In this document: in pieces, positions 35,001 through 43,920 of the stretch
Numbering within the stretch: position 1 is the stretch's first letter
How the letters are laid out: every line of letters begins with the position of its first letter
DNA from: Sphingobium sp. EP60837
GTDB lineage: Bacteria > Pseudomonadota > Alphaproteobacteria > Sphingomonadales > Sphingomonadaceae
DNA length: 64,000 nt
Assembly: GCF_001658005.1 (NCBI RefSeq)
Contig: NZ_CP015986.1
Coordinates: 1,861,501-1,925,500, forward strand
Direction of reading: 5' to 3'
Translations under genes and position numbers: made by a program
Notes under the pieces: model-generated
The model's input: the letters and a program-made list of their open reading frames with translations, nothing else
What the model was told of the DNA's origin: nothing
Databases searched by the model: none

Positions 35001-36305
35001 CTAGTCGAGGATGTGCATGACCATCGGCGTCTGCAGCAGGCTGTCCGATCCAGCGAGGCGTTCCAGCGTATTGAGGACGCAGCTTTCTTCGCCCGCATGG
35101 GTGACGATCGCCATCAACACGCTGTCATCGTGGCTCGCGCCACGTTGAATCATGCTTTCGATGGAAACGCCTGCGTCGCGGGTTGCTGCCGCGATCTCCG
35201 CCAGCACGCCGGGACGATCCTGCACCTTGAAACGGAGATAGGCGCGGCCGACGCGGGCTCCGGCATCGGCTGGCGGCTGTTGCGCCAGCGCCGCGACGGG
35301 CATCGCAAAGGCGTCGCCATATTCGTCGCGCGCGACATCGATCAGGTCCGCGACTACCGCCGATGCTGTCGGGCCGTCCCCAGCGCCGCGGCCCTGGAAG
35401 AAGAGGCGTCCGACGAAATTGCCCTCCGCAACCACAGCGTTGAGCGAGCCATCGACATGAGCAAGCGGATGGTCGAGCGGCACGAGCATCGGATGGACGC
35501 GCTGGAACAAGCCTTCCGGCCCGTTTTCCGCCATCCCGACAAGGCGAATGCGGTAACCGAGCGCCGCCGCTTCGGCGATGTCCTCGGCGAGGACATGGCG
35601 GATGCCGGTGACGGCGACATTGTCAAAGTCGAGTTCCGTGCCGAAGGCGAGGCTGGCAAGGATGGTCAGCTTGTGCGCTGCGTCCACGCCGTCGATGTCG
35701 AAGCTCGGGTCCGCTTCGGCAAAGCCCAGTTCCTGCGCTTCCTTCAGAACATCGTCGAAGCCGCGTCCTTCCTTCTCCATCGTGGTCAGGATATAATTGC
35801 ACGTGCCGTTCAAAATGCCATAGACGCGGCTGATCTCATTCGCCGCCGCACCTTCGCGCATCCCCTTGATGACCGGGATGCCGCCTGCCACGGCCGCTTC
35901 ATATTTGAGCGCGATGCCCGCTTTTTCCGCCAAAGCCGCCAGATCAAGGCCGTGATGCGCGAGCATCGCCTTGTTGGCGGTGACGAAGGGCTTGCCCGCT
36001 GACAGGCACTGCCGCGCCAGCGTAAGGGCCGGGCCGTCAGCGCCACCGATCAGCTCCACGACCACATCGATATCCTCCCGCCCGGGGAGGGTCGTCATGT
36101 CATCGACCCACTCAAAGGCAGACAGATCGACGCCACGATCCTTGTTGCGGTCGCGCGCAGAGATGGCGACGATCTGAATGGGGCAGCCTGCCCGGCGGGC
36201 GATCAGGTCTGCGTTGGTCTGCAACAGCCGGATCACGCCGCCGCCCACTGTGCCGAGGCCGACAAGCGCGACGCGCAGCGGGGCGTGGCGGTGCAGATTG
36301 GTCAT
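35001..36305 (-). CDS. hom: Homoserine dehydrogenase
   Basis: This 434-residue enzyme reduces aspartate semialdehyde to homoserine for threonine, methionine and isoleucine synthesis. It has the NAD(P) fold (RVALVGLGTVGGGVIRLL), the catalytic region VTANKAMLAHHGLDLAALAEKAG and GGIPVIKGMREG, and a C-terminal ACT domain (YLRFKVQDRPGVLAEIAAATRDAGVS), so feedback control by threonine is likely. ATG 36305 (MTNLHRHAPLRVAL) is chosen over longer frames that lack homology. No thrB/thrC lie next to it. Confidence 0.93.
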   Translation of the reverse strand: MTNLHRHAPLRVALVGLGTVGGGVIRLLQTNADLIARRAGCPIQIVAISARDRNKDRGVDLSAFEWVDDMTTLPGREDIDVVVELIGGADGPALTLARQCLSAGKPFVTANKAMLAHHGLDLAALAEKAGIALKYEAAVAGGIPVIKGMREGAAANEISRVYGILNGTCNYILTTMEKEGRGFDDVLKEAQELGFAEADPSFDIDGVDAAHKLTILASLAFGTELDFDNVAVTGIRHVLAEDIAEAAALGYRIRLVGMAENGPEGLFQRVHPMLVPLDHPLAHVDGSLNAVVAEGNFVGRLFFQGRGAGDGPTASAVVADLIDVARDEYGDAFAMPVAALAQQPPADAGARVGRAYLRFKVQDRPGVLAEIAAATRDAGVSIESMIQRGASHDDSVLMAIVTHAGEESCVLNTLERLAGSDSLLQTPMVMHILD

Positions 36306-36403
36306 GGTCGTTGCAGTCCTCAGGGGTGGCGTAAAGCCGCGCTGATAGCCGCCAATACGCCTCTGTCCAAGGAAAAGGACGAGGCGGTGGCGCCGGTGGG
36401 TTG

Positions 36404-37261
36404 TCAGAGCGGGGTTCGCGTGCGGCCGCAATTGCCAAGCGATTGGATAATCAGCGCGTAATCCACACGGGCCGCTTCGGCATCGGAAGGGGAGAGTGCG
36501 CGAACGGAGCGCTCCGGAAGCGCTGGCGGCAGGCTGCAGGCGAGGCGGTACCACAGAAGCGTTCCCGGCGCTGGCGGCCGCGCTGCTTCATCGACGATCT
36601 CGCCCAAGGCGACAGCCCATTTGGGTTCCTGTCCCGGGCGGCGCAGGATGGAAAGCGATACCGGCTCGCCACTGGCAGTGCGCAGGAATATCTGCGTCTC
36701 GCCTTCTCCCGCGACGGTACCGGCAACATGGAAGGCGTCGCCCAGTTCTATGATTCGCGGAGGTGCGCGTTCTGTCATTAAGTCGGAGAGGATTGTCTTT
36801 ACCTTTTCCAAGGTAGCCGGCGTGGCAGGGATCTGTGCGTCGCGTGTGACGAGCTGGATCTCTCCGGGCCGTGCCGCCGGGCGTGCGAAGAGAATCACGT
36901 TAGCCTTTTTGAGTTTGGGCAGCTTTCCGCGGGCGTTGAGCGGCGCGTCGTAGAGGTAGTAAACCAGCGGGCTGATTCCGCTTTCGCCGCGAATCAGGTT
37001 GGTGACTTCCGCCTCGACATAGAGGCGTTTTTGACCTGCCGGGACATTTTGGGCTTGCTCGGCAGGTAGTGCAATAATGCTGCGGATGCGCGCGGCCGCG
37101 ACCAGCGGCGCGGCGTCTGCCAGGTCCGCAAGATCGGAATAGGAAAGGATTGCGGGTTCCGTCGCCTGGTTCGTCTGAGCCGCTGAAACCTGCGGATATG
37201 CGGCTAAAATGAGGCATGCCGCAGCCATATTTCTGAAGGTCATGGAGGATTTGCTTTTCAT
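36404..37261 (-). CDS. Conserved secreted protein of unknown function
   Basis: This 285-residue protein has a signal peptide (MKSKSSMTFRNMAAACLILAAYPQVSA-A). The mature part has a beta-rich region around YVEAEVTNLIRGESGISPLVYYLYD and KLKKANVILFARPAARPGEIQLV, then a Pro-rich C-terminal part with two cysteines (ACSLPP, NCGRTRTPL). I recognise no family. ATG 37261 is preceded by ACAGGACG. It is divergent from tonB, so co-regulation with TonB transport is possible but not shown. Confidence 0.6.
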   Translation of the reverse strand: MKSKSSMTFRNMAAACLILAAYPQVSAAQTNQATEPAILSYSDLADLADAAPLVAAARIRSIIALPAEQAQNVPAGQKRLYVEAEVTNLIRGESGISPLVYYLYDAPLNARGKLPKLKKANVILFARPAARPGEIQLVTRDAQIPATPATLEKVKTILSDLMTERAPPRIIELGDAFHVAGTVAGEGETQIFLRTASGEPVSLSILRRPGQEPKWAVALGEIVDEAARPPAPGTLLWYRLACSLPPALPERSVRALSPSDAEAARVDYALIIQSLGNCGRTRTPL

Positions 37262-37511
37262 GTTCGTCCTGTCCAGAGTCATCCGTGACATTGTTGCCAC
37301 AGGCAAGTCATTCCGGTGTAAAATGTTAATCGCAAATGATCGTATCGATAAAGCGTTTGCGTGCCACGATGCGCCGCGATAGGAGTTCGCACGGTAGCAA
37401 ATGGACGGATAGGGGCCAAAGGTGACCGGGGAGGACCCGGCCAGCTGGGGCCGTTTTTGGCTTATTTGCCGGATAACAATGGTAAGCTGAGTTAAGGAGT
37501 GTCGTTGCCGA

Positions 37512-38171
37512 ATGGCCTATGCTGACCACTCGCAAGGATCGAGTCGCACGATCTCGATTATCATCGTCGCCCTGATTCACGCTGTTCTGGGTTATGCCTT
37601 CGTCACCGGTCTTGGCATGAAATATGTCAAAAAGGCGGCGGAACAGCTGAACGTGATCGACGTGAAGGAGGAACCGCCGCCGCCGGATGAGGAGCCGCCG
37701 CCGCCGCCGCCAGACCAACCGGTCGAGCCGCCGCCAGTCGTCGCGCCCCCGCCCATCGTTCAGACGCCGGCTCCGGCGCCACCAATCCAGACGGTGCGTA
37801 CGCCGCCGCCGGTTTTCAACCCGGTTCCGGTTGCCGCACCGCCGCCCCCGGCCCCGCCGCCGCCGCCTGCTGTCCCAGCTTCGCGGGCAACCCCGCGCAG
37901 CTCGCCGGGAAGCTGGCTTAGCGATGCGGACTATCCGAGCCGCGCGCAGCGTGAGGAACGTTCGGGTACTGCCGGATTCAGGTTGGAAATCGGTCCGGAT
38001 GGCCGTGTCACCAGCTGCACCATCACCTCTTCGACCGGTCATGCCGATCTCGACGAGGCGACCTGCCGCCTCCTGCCAAAGCGCGCGAGGTTCAAGGCGG
38101 CGACGGCTGCAGGAGGTGGGCCGATGTCCGACACGTACAACGGTCGTATCACTTGGCGACTACCTGAATAA
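37512..38171 (+). CDS. tonB: TonB energy-transducing protein
   Basis: This 219-residue protein has one N-terminal membrane anchor (TISIIIVALIHAVLGYAFV) and a Pro/Glu-rich periplasmic spacer (~residues 52-122, PPPPDEEPPPPPPDQP). The C-terminal TonB domain carries DYPSRAQREERSGTAGFRLEIGPDGRV. It transmits the proton-motive force to outer-membrane receptors with ExbB/ExbD. AAGGAG lies 12 bp before the ATG. It heads tonB-exbB-exbD-exbD; the promoter must lie in 37262-37511, which I cannot resolve further. Confidence 0.92.
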   Translation: MAYADHSQGSSRTISIIIVALIHAVLGYAFVTGLGMKYVKKAAEQLNVIDVKEEPPPPDEEPPPPPPDQPVEPPPVVAPPPIVQTPAPAPPIQTVRTPPPVFNPVPVAAPPPPAPPPPPAVPASRATPRSSPGSWLSDADYPSRAQREERSGTAGFRLEIGPDGRVTSCTITSSTGHADLDEATCRLLPKRARFKAATAAGGGPMSDTYNGRITWRLPE

Positions 38172-38242
38172 TTTTATCGGGAAGGCCGGCGCTGCCGCCG
38201 CCTTCCCCTTTTATTGATCCTTTTGAGAGGGAAGTCTTGAAA

Positions 38243-39001
38243 ATGTTGATGTATCTCGCAGCCGCGGCCGCGCCCAAGTCGGAGAACCCGTACGGCCTGA
38301 TGGAAGCTCTGCAGCAGGGCGGTACCATCGCCTGGACCGTGTTCATCATCCTTTGCGGCATGTCGGTCGGCACCTTCTACATCCTGTTCACCAAGCTCAT
38401 CGAGCAGCAGAAGGTCCTCAACCAGGGCAAGAAAGTCCGCGCGACTTTCTGGCGCGCGCCCACGCTGAAGGAAGGTTCGGCGAAGCTGGAAAAGAACAGC
38501 GCCTACAAGCAGATCGTCGATGACGGCATCAAGGCGCAGGAAGAACACACCAAGCTGACCGATCCGGTCGAAGCGCATGACTGGCTGCACGGCTCGCTGG
38601 CTCGTTCGGAAGCCGCGATCAACTCGAAGCTGGGCACCGGCCTGGCGTTCCTCGCGACCGTCGGTTCGACCTCGCCGTTCATCGGTCTGTTCGGTACCGT
38701 TATCGGCATCTACCGCGCGCTCATCAAGATCGGCGCTGCCGGTCAGGCCTCGATCGACGCTGTCGCCGGCCCGGTCGGTGAAGCTCTGATCATGACCGCG
38801 CTGGGTCTGGCCGTGGCCGTTCCTGCGGTGCTTGCCTACAACTTCCTGCAGCGCCGTAACAAGTCGATCGCCGAACAGCTGAACGGCTTCACCGTCGATC
38901 TGCTGGCCCACCTCGTGTCGAACGGCGCTGTGAAGCCTTCGTTCGCCACTGCCCCGGCCGCTGCTGCCGCCAAGCCGGCCGCAGCTCCGACCAAGGCCTG
39001 A
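38243..39001 (+). CDS. exbB: ExbB/TolQ-type proton channel subunit
   Basis: This ~252-residue protein has three transmembrane helices (AWTVFIILCGMSVGTFYILF; FLATVGSTSPFIGLFGTVIGIY; ALIMTALGLAVAVPAVLAYNFL). The MotA/TolQ/ExbB signature lies around GSTSPFIGLFGTVIGIYRAL. An Ala/Pro-rich C-terminal tail follows. GAGAGGGAAG precedes a TTG (38237) and this ATG (38243); the exact start is open. With ExbD and TonB it powers transport across the outer membrane. Confidence 0.92.
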   Translation: MLMYLAAAAAPKSENPYGLMEALQQGGTIAWTVFIILCGMSVGTFYILFTKLIEQQKVLNQGKKVRATFWRAPTLKEGSAKLEKNSAYKQIVDDGIKAQEEHTKLTDPVEAHDWLHGSLARSEAAINSKLGTGLAFLATVGSTSPFIGLFGTVIGIYRALIKIGAAGQASIDAVAGPVGEALIMTALGLAVAVPAVLAYNFLQRRNKSIAEQLNGFTVDLLAHLVSNGAVKPSFATAPAAAAAKPAAAPTKA

Positions 39002-39117
39002 TTGGGTCAAGGAGCCGGTGCGGGAACCGGCGGGCGGCTGCGACCGCCTGGGTTCCCCACCGGCCATGGGCCCCGTCCTGACGGGGCGCCATCGACACGG
39101 ATGTTAGGATATTATCA

Positions 39118-39606
39118 ATGGCAATGAGTGTTGGCTCCGACGGCGGTGATGACAAGCCGATGTCCGACATCAACACGACGCCGCTCGTCGACGTCATGCT
39201 GGTGTTGCTCATCATCTTCCTCATCGCGGTCCCGGTCGTCGTTCAGACGGTTCAGCTGCAGCTTCCCAAGGTCGCGTTCGAGCCGACGACGACGAAACCG
39301 GAAAATGTCTCGCTGTCGATCACGCAGGCCGGCGACGGCAGCTGCGCGGTTTATTGGAACCTGACCAAGGTGTCTTCGGATGAGCTGCTCGACCGCGCGG
39401 TCGCGAAGCTCGAGGCGGACATCAAGAAGGCGGGCGGCGTTGAAAATATGACGCCAGAGGATCTGCCTGAAGTGCATATCCGCGGCGACATCAATACGCC
39501 CTATCGGTGTATCGGCGGCACCATCTACACGATGCAGCGCGCCGGTTTCCCGAAGGTCGGCTTCATCTCCGAGCCCGAACCGGGTTCGACGGTGCAGCGG
39601 CTCTAA
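39118..39606 (+). CDS. exbD: ExbD/TolR-type protein, first copy
   Basis: This 162-residue protein has one N-terminal membrane helix with the proton-carrying Asp in the motif MSDINTTPLVDVMLVLLIIFL, and a periplasmic domain. Two cysteines (GSCAVYW, YRCIGG) are extra to typical ExbD and could form a disulfide. A 116-bp gap with a GC-rich hairpin region (39070-39096) precedes it, which could modulate expression relative to exbB. Confidence 0.92.
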   Translation: MAMSVGSDGGDDKPMSDINTTPLVDVMLVLLIIFLIAVPVVVQTVQLQLPKVAFEPTTTKPENVSLSITQAGDGSCAVYWNLTKVSSDELLDRAVAKLEADIKKAGGVENMTPEDLPEVHIRGDINTPYRCIGGTIYTMQRAGFPKVGFISEPEPGSTVQRL

Positions 39607-39626
39607 GTTTTTAGGAGTATCGCCCC

Positions 39627-40049
39627 ATGGCTATGAGTGCCGGAAGTGAAGACGGCGAGCCGATGGTGGAAATGAACACGACGCCGTTGATCGACGTCAT
39701 GCTCGTTCTCCTCATCATGTTCATCATCACCATCCCGATCCAAACCCACGCGGTGAAGATCGATCTGCCGCAGAACGCGCCGCCGACTGACAGCGTCATT
39801 GATCCTGTCAAGAACAAGGTTGCGATCGACCAGGGTGGCATCATCACCTGGAACGGTTCGGCCATCGACCTGCTGACTCTGCGTCAGTATCTTCAGCAGT
39901 CCCTGCGTCTGCCGGTGGAGCCCGAGTTGCAGTTCCAGCCCAATGCGGCGACCCGCTATGTCGTCGTTGACGAAGTGCTGGCGGAGATCAAGCGCGCTGG
40001 CGTCACGAAGCTGGGCTTCGTGGGCAATGAGCAATATGGTAACTTCTAA
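39627..40049 (+). CDS. exbD: ExbD/TolR-type protein, second copy
   Basis: This 140-residue paralog of the preceding gene has the membrane motif MNTTPLIDVMLVLLIMFII with its Asp, and a shorter periplasmic domain without cysteines. Two ExbD variants behind one ExbB are the normal set in sphingomonads, Caulobacter and Xanthomonas. It starts 20 bp after the first exbD with AGGAG upstream, and is followed by a strong terminator. Confidence 0.92.
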   Translation: MAMSAGSEDGEPMVEMNTTPLIDVMLVLLIMFIITIPIQTHAVKIDLPQNAPPTDSVIDPVKNKVAIDQGGIITWNGSAIDLLTLRQYLQQSLRLPVEPELQFQPNAATRYVVVDEVLAEIKRAGVTKLGFVGNEQYGNF

Positions 40050-40146
40050 AGGCTGACTACGCCGCCGCCGTCTGGCCGGGAATGTTCGACTTCCCGCTTC
40101 CGGGCGCGGGCAGGGGTGACGCAATCAGCCTTTGGCTACTGATTAT

Positions 40147-40173
40147 GGGGTCGCTTCGGCGGCCCCTTTTTTT
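40147..40173 (+). terminator. Terminator of the tonB-exb operon
   Basis: GGGGTCGC (40147-40154), loop TTCG, GCGGCCCC (40159-40166), followed by seven T. One G-U pair. It is a classical rho-independent terminator. Confidence 0.88.
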
Positions 40174-40243
40174 CGACTTCAGTCCTTCAATGCTTCCTTA
40201 ATCCTGATCGGCGATAGTGGGTCGCGAGGGACGCATGTGAATC

Positions 40244-40561
40244 ATGGGCGCTGAACTACAAATTGACGTGAGCAGGAAGAACAGCCGATTGGCTGAGCGC
40301 CGGCATGTGCAAGTGCCCGTCAAGGTCCGCAGACCCGGAGAAAACTGGTTCAAGAGCCAAGTTGCGGATCTATCAGTCACCGGCTTCCGCCTGCAAAGCT
40401 TCATGAAGCTAGCGGCAGGGGATACCCTGTGGATCATGTTGCCTGGATTTGAGGGCCGCCGCGCGCATGTGCTGTGGGCTCGCGGTCATGAGGCGGGCTG
40501 TCATTTTGAGCGGCCCCTGCATCCCGCGATCCTGGATCATATCGTCAGGATCAGCCAGTAG
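40244..40561 (+). CDS. PilZ-domain protein
   Basis: This 105-residue single PilZ domain shows NSRLAERRHVQVPVKVR (RxxxR-like motif Arg...RR at the start) and QVADLSVTGFRL (the D/NxSxxG motif). These residues bind cyclic di-GMP. It would act as a small c-di-GMP receptor; the partner protein is unknown. It stands alone after the exb terminator. A cyclase is encoded 7 kb upstream. Confidence 0.85.
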   Translation: MGAELQIDVSRKNSRLAERRHVQVPVKVRRPGENWFKSQVADLSVTGFRLQSFMKLAAGDTLWIMLPGFEGRRAHVLWARGHEAGCHFERPLHPAILDHIVRISQ

Positions 40562-40684
40562 GGCTTCCTGCAATGCGCTGCGGAAATCCGAGGGACGCAG
40601 CGCTGCAGTTACGAGTTGCGCCCCTCGCTTCGCTGTAATCGACCCACTTCTATACACGATGCTTTAATGCACTGACGGCGGGGT

Positions 40685-42472
40685 TCAGGCGGACGGAGAG
40701 TCTTGGAACTGGAGGTTGGCCAATCGCGCGTAAAGCCCCTTCTTCGCCATAAGGGCGGCATGATCGCCCTGCTCAACGACCCTGCCTGCATCAAGCACGA
40801 TGATGCGATCGGCAGCACGGACGGTGGCCAGTCGGTGAGCGATCACGACTGTTGTGCGCCCCTTCATCAGCCGAGCGAGCGCATCCTGCACCAGCCGTTC
40901 CGATTCGGCGTCCAGGGCTGAGGTTGCTTCGTCCAGCAGCAGGATGGGGGCATTGCGCAACAGCGCCCGCGCGATCGAGAGGCGCTGGCGCTGGCCGCCG
41001 GACAGGCGCGCTCCTCCTTCGCCAAGATAGGTGTCCAGGCCCTGCGGCAGCGCGCGCAGGAAGGCTTCTGCGTTGGCGGCGCGTGCGGCTTCCCAGATCT
41101 CTTCATCGGTCGCGTCCCAGCGGCCGAAGCGCAGATTGTCGCGGGCAGAAGCGGCGAAGTTCACACTGTCCTGAGGGACCATCGCCATCATGCCGCGCAC
41201 GGCGCTTGGGTCGGCTTCGGGCAAGGCGACGCCATTCAACCGGATCGTTCCCGAATCCGGATCGTAAAACCGCAAGGCGAGCTGGATCAGCGTCGATTTG
41301 CCCGCGCCCGAAGGCCCGACGATTGCAACGGTTTCGCCCGGTGCAATGTCGATCGTGACGCCATGAAGTGCGGCATCGTCCGGCCGTGTCGGATAGCTGA
41401 AATGCACCTGGTCGAACTGGAGGTGAGCCCCTTGGGGAAGCTGCGGCAGAGGTTTGGCGTTGGCAGGCGCGACAATTTCGGGCTGCGCGGTCATTAATTC
41501 GTGCAGCCGGCTGGCCGCGCCAGCGCCACGGAGCAGGTCTCCCCAGGTCTCGGAAAGCGCGCCAAATGCCCCGGCGACGAGGCCGCCCGTAAGGACGAAG
41601 GCAGCGATGCTGCCGCCCGACAGGTTGCCTGCCTTCACGTCCAGAGCGCCCTGCCACATCACCGCGACGACGGAGCCGAACACCAAGGCGATCACGACCG
41701 CCGTCATGGCGGCGCGGAGCAATATGCGTTGCCGCGCAGTTGCAAAGCCCTCCGCCACGGTCGCGTCAAAACGCGCGGCCTCTCGGCCCTCCTGCCCGAA
41801 CGCCTGGACGATCTTCATCGCCCCGAGCACCTCAGCCGTCACACTGCCGACGGCTGCCAAACGATCCTGGCTGGCGCGGGAGAGCTTGCGGACGCGCCGC
41901 CCCAGGCTGATCATCACGAGCAGGATGACCGGGATGCCCAGCACGAGCAGCCCCGCCAGCTTCGGCGCAAGAGCGAACAGGTAGATGAGGCCGCCGACCC
42001 CGGTGACCAGGTTACGCAGCGCCACCGAAACGGCGGAGCCCACGATTTGATCGATGATGGCGGTGTCCGCCGTCATGCGCGACGCGATTTCGGACGGCCG
42101 GTTCTCTTCGAAGAAGCGGGGTTCAAGGCGCAACAGATTGGCTTGTGTCGCGGACCGGATATCGGCCACGACGCGTTCGCCGAGCCAGGAGACGAAATAG
42201 AAGCGGGCGGCCGTCGCCATCGCCAGGATCAACACGATCAGCAGCAGATATTGGAACCAGCGGCTGATGTCGCCGCCGCCCATGAAGCCTCGGTCGATGA
42301 CCAGCCGGAAACCGCTGGGGATCGCGAGCGTCGCTGCCGAAGATACGATGAGCGCGGCCACGGCGGCAGCAATGCGGCCGGGATAGCGGGTGGCGAAGCG
42401 CCATAGCATCCCCAGGCTACCGAGGGAGGAACGCGCACTGCTGCGTGGGTCGAGCTTTTCCGCATCTTGCAT
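40685..42472 (-). CDS. ABC exporter, fused transmembrane and ATPase domains (MsbA/LmrA type)
   Basis: This 595-residue half-transporter has about six N-terminal helices (residues ~30-320) and an ATPase domain with Walker A GPSGAGKST, Q-loop MVPQDSVNFAAS, signature RLSGGQRQRLSIARALL and Walker B ILLLDEATSALD. It acts as a homodimer to export lipid or drug-like molecules. It is 57 bp downstream of the methyltransferase-fusion gene on the same strand, so they may be co-expressed. The ATG at 42472 has no clear ribosome-binding site; a TTG upstream at 42508 is possible. Confidence 0.9.
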   Translation of the reverse strand: MQDAEKLDPRSSARSSLGSLGMLWRFATRYPGRIAAAVAALIVSSAATLAIPSGFRLVIDRGFMGGGDISRWFQYLLLIVLILAMATAARFYFVSWLGERVVADIRSATQANLLRLEPRFFEENRPSEIASRMTADTAIIDQIVGSAVSVALRNLVTGVGGLIYLFALAPKLAGLLVLGIPVILLVMISLGRRVRKLSRASQDRLAAVGSVTAEVLGAMKIVQAFGQEGREAARFDATVAEGFATARQRILLRAAMTAVVIALVFGSVVAVMWQGALDVKAGNLSGGSIAAFVLTGGLVAGAFGALSETWGDLLRGAGAASRLHELMTAQPEIVAPANAKPLPQLPQGAHLQFDQVHFSYPTRPDDAALHGVTIDIAPGETVAIVGPSGAGKSTLIQLALRFYDPDSGTIRLNGVALPEADPSAVRGMMAMVPQDSVNFAASARDNLRFGRWDATDEEIWEAARAANAEAFLRALPQGLDTYLGEGGARLSGGQRQRLSIARALLRNAPILLLDEATSALDAESERLVQDALARLMKGRTTVVIAHRLATVRAADRIIVLDAGRVVEQGDHAALMAKKGLYARLANLQFQDSPSA

Positions 42473-42529
42473 GCGCGGCCGCTTAGCAGCCCCTTGTGCA
42501 AGCCTCAACGAGGATCAAAGGCGGTCCTG

Positions 42530-43816
42530 TCAGATGGACGGTGTAATTTCCGACGCCAGGGTCATGATCCGGCGCGGCCCGGTGCGACCGGTGAGCGCAT
42601 AGGCCATGTCGCCAGCTTCCCAATAAGCGATGATATCGCTTGCCCGACGGGCGAGCAGAGGCCGCGCTTCGGCGGGTGTCTCTGCCCGGTCAGCGAAGAA
42701 GGAGAGCTGCTCGCCAGCCGGAGTGATGATCGAAACCGCGATGGCGGGGCTGTCGGGCGTGGGGAAAAGCTGAACATCGGTGACGCGCCAGTTGCGCGGC
42801 AAAGCCGGAAGGATGATCCCTGTGGAACGGCGAATTTCGTCGGCATTGAGCGTCGCGCTTTCGACCTGCGACGCCATATTTTGCCGTAACAGACCGGCGC
42901 GATGGGATGCGGCGGCCTCGTCAAGGAAGGGGCTTGCCTGCGCGGCTTGGGGAAATTCGCCGAGTGCGCCTCTCGCGATCCAGCCTGTGGCGAGCAGCGC
43001 CGCCATGGCTGCGGCGCGGCGGAGATGCCTCCAACTGCGGCCGCCTTCATTGTCATTTGCCACTGGCAGCGAGATGTCGCGCCTGCGCCCGACCAACGTG
43101 CCCTTCGTGCCGTCATGCATCAGGCGAAAGTCGATATGCGGCCAGCGCTGACGCCATCGGTGCGCGACAATCCGCTCGCCCGGGCGCGCCGCATCATCGA
43201 GCAGCACGACGGCGTTGGGTGACAGCCGCGCGAACAGGCTGTCGGCCGCACCGCGCACCAACGGATGGACCGACCAAGGCGGGCCGTCGATGATCAGCAG
43301 GTCGATATGATCGGGCAGGGCTTCGAGCGCATACCAGCGCCCCGGCCAGTCCGAGCTTTCTGACTTAAGCGGGGCATGGCGCAGGTCGGCTTCCAGGCCA
43401 TGATCAGCGAGCCATGTCCGTGTCGCATCGACAAAGCCGCCATGCTGATCGAAGCTGGTCAATCGGCCGCCGCCATGCAGGGCCAACGCCCGTGCCGCAA
43501 CCAAGGTGGACGCGCCTGCGCCGAGTTCGACTACCTGCGCAGGCCGCAAACGTGCGATTTCCCGCACGATATGGCGGAGAAAGCCGACATCGGCCTTCCA
43601 GCTGCCGAGATGGGGAAGGGCGTCATGCGGCAGGGCGAGTTCCTTGAGGAGGGCGCGTTTGTCAGCCTTGCGCCCCCCCGAAAGGCTGGCCAGCAACCAT
43701 GGCCAGCTGATCGCGCCAAAACCCAGGCGCCAGGCGAGGTCCGACATTCGGCGTCGCGCGTCGTCGGCCTGCTGTTCGGCCAGGGGGAGGAAACCAGTCA
43801 GTTCGCGGGACGTCAC
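42530..43816 (-). CDS. Class I methyltransferase fused to an anti-sigma-factor-like membrane/periplasmic domain
   Basis: This 428-residue protein has a SAM-binding Rossmann fold at residues ~75-245 (motif I VVELGAGAS; IDLLIIDGPP; VVLLDDAARPGE), of Methyltransf_24 type. A basic stretch RSWRHLRR is followed by a transmembrane helix (~268-285). The C-terminal ~140 residues read like the extracytoplasmic half of alphaproteobacterial anti-sigma factors: ASPFLDEAAASHR, ILPALPRNWRVTDVQLFP, IITPAGEQLSFFADRA and YWEAGDMAYALTG. The reading frame is continuous. GTG 43816 is preceded by GAGGATCGG. No ECF sigma gene is adjacent. The ABC exporter gene follows. Confidence 0.65.
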   Translation of the reverse strand: MTSRELTGFLPLAEQQADDARRRMSDLAWRLGFGAISWPWLLASLSGGRKADKRALLKELALPHDALPHLGSWKADVGFLRHIVREIARLRPAQVVELGAGASTLVAARALALHGGGRLTSFDQHGGFVDATRTWLADHGLEADLRHAPLKSESSDWPGRWYALEALPDHIDLLIIDGPPWSVHPLVRGAADSLFARLSPNAVVLLDDAARPGERIVAHRWRQRWPHIDFRLMHDGTKGTLVGRRRDISLPVANDNEGGRSWRHLRRAAAMAALLATGWIARGALGEFPQAAQASPFLDEAAASHRAGLLRQNMASQVESATLNADEIRRSTGIILPALPRNWRVTDVQLFPTPDSPAIAVSIITPAGEQLSFFADRAETPAEARPLLARRASDIIAYWEAGDMAYALTGRTGPRRIMTLASEITPSI

Positions 43817-43920
43817 GGTGCGCCGATCCTCATATTAAAGCCTGCGGGACTATGCGGCGGCTCGGGATTTTCGCATAGACCCCAAATCTGCTCCCTCTTT
43901 CGTCCGTTCAGGAAACGCCG

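Noticed and set aside
37438-37458. Hairpin with five T before tonB as an attenuator
   Set aside because: The stem is only five base pairs and no leader peptide or alternative structure is visible.
37680-37890. GC-rich repetitive block
   Set aside because: It encodes the proline-rich spacer of TonB, not a DNA repeat with another role.
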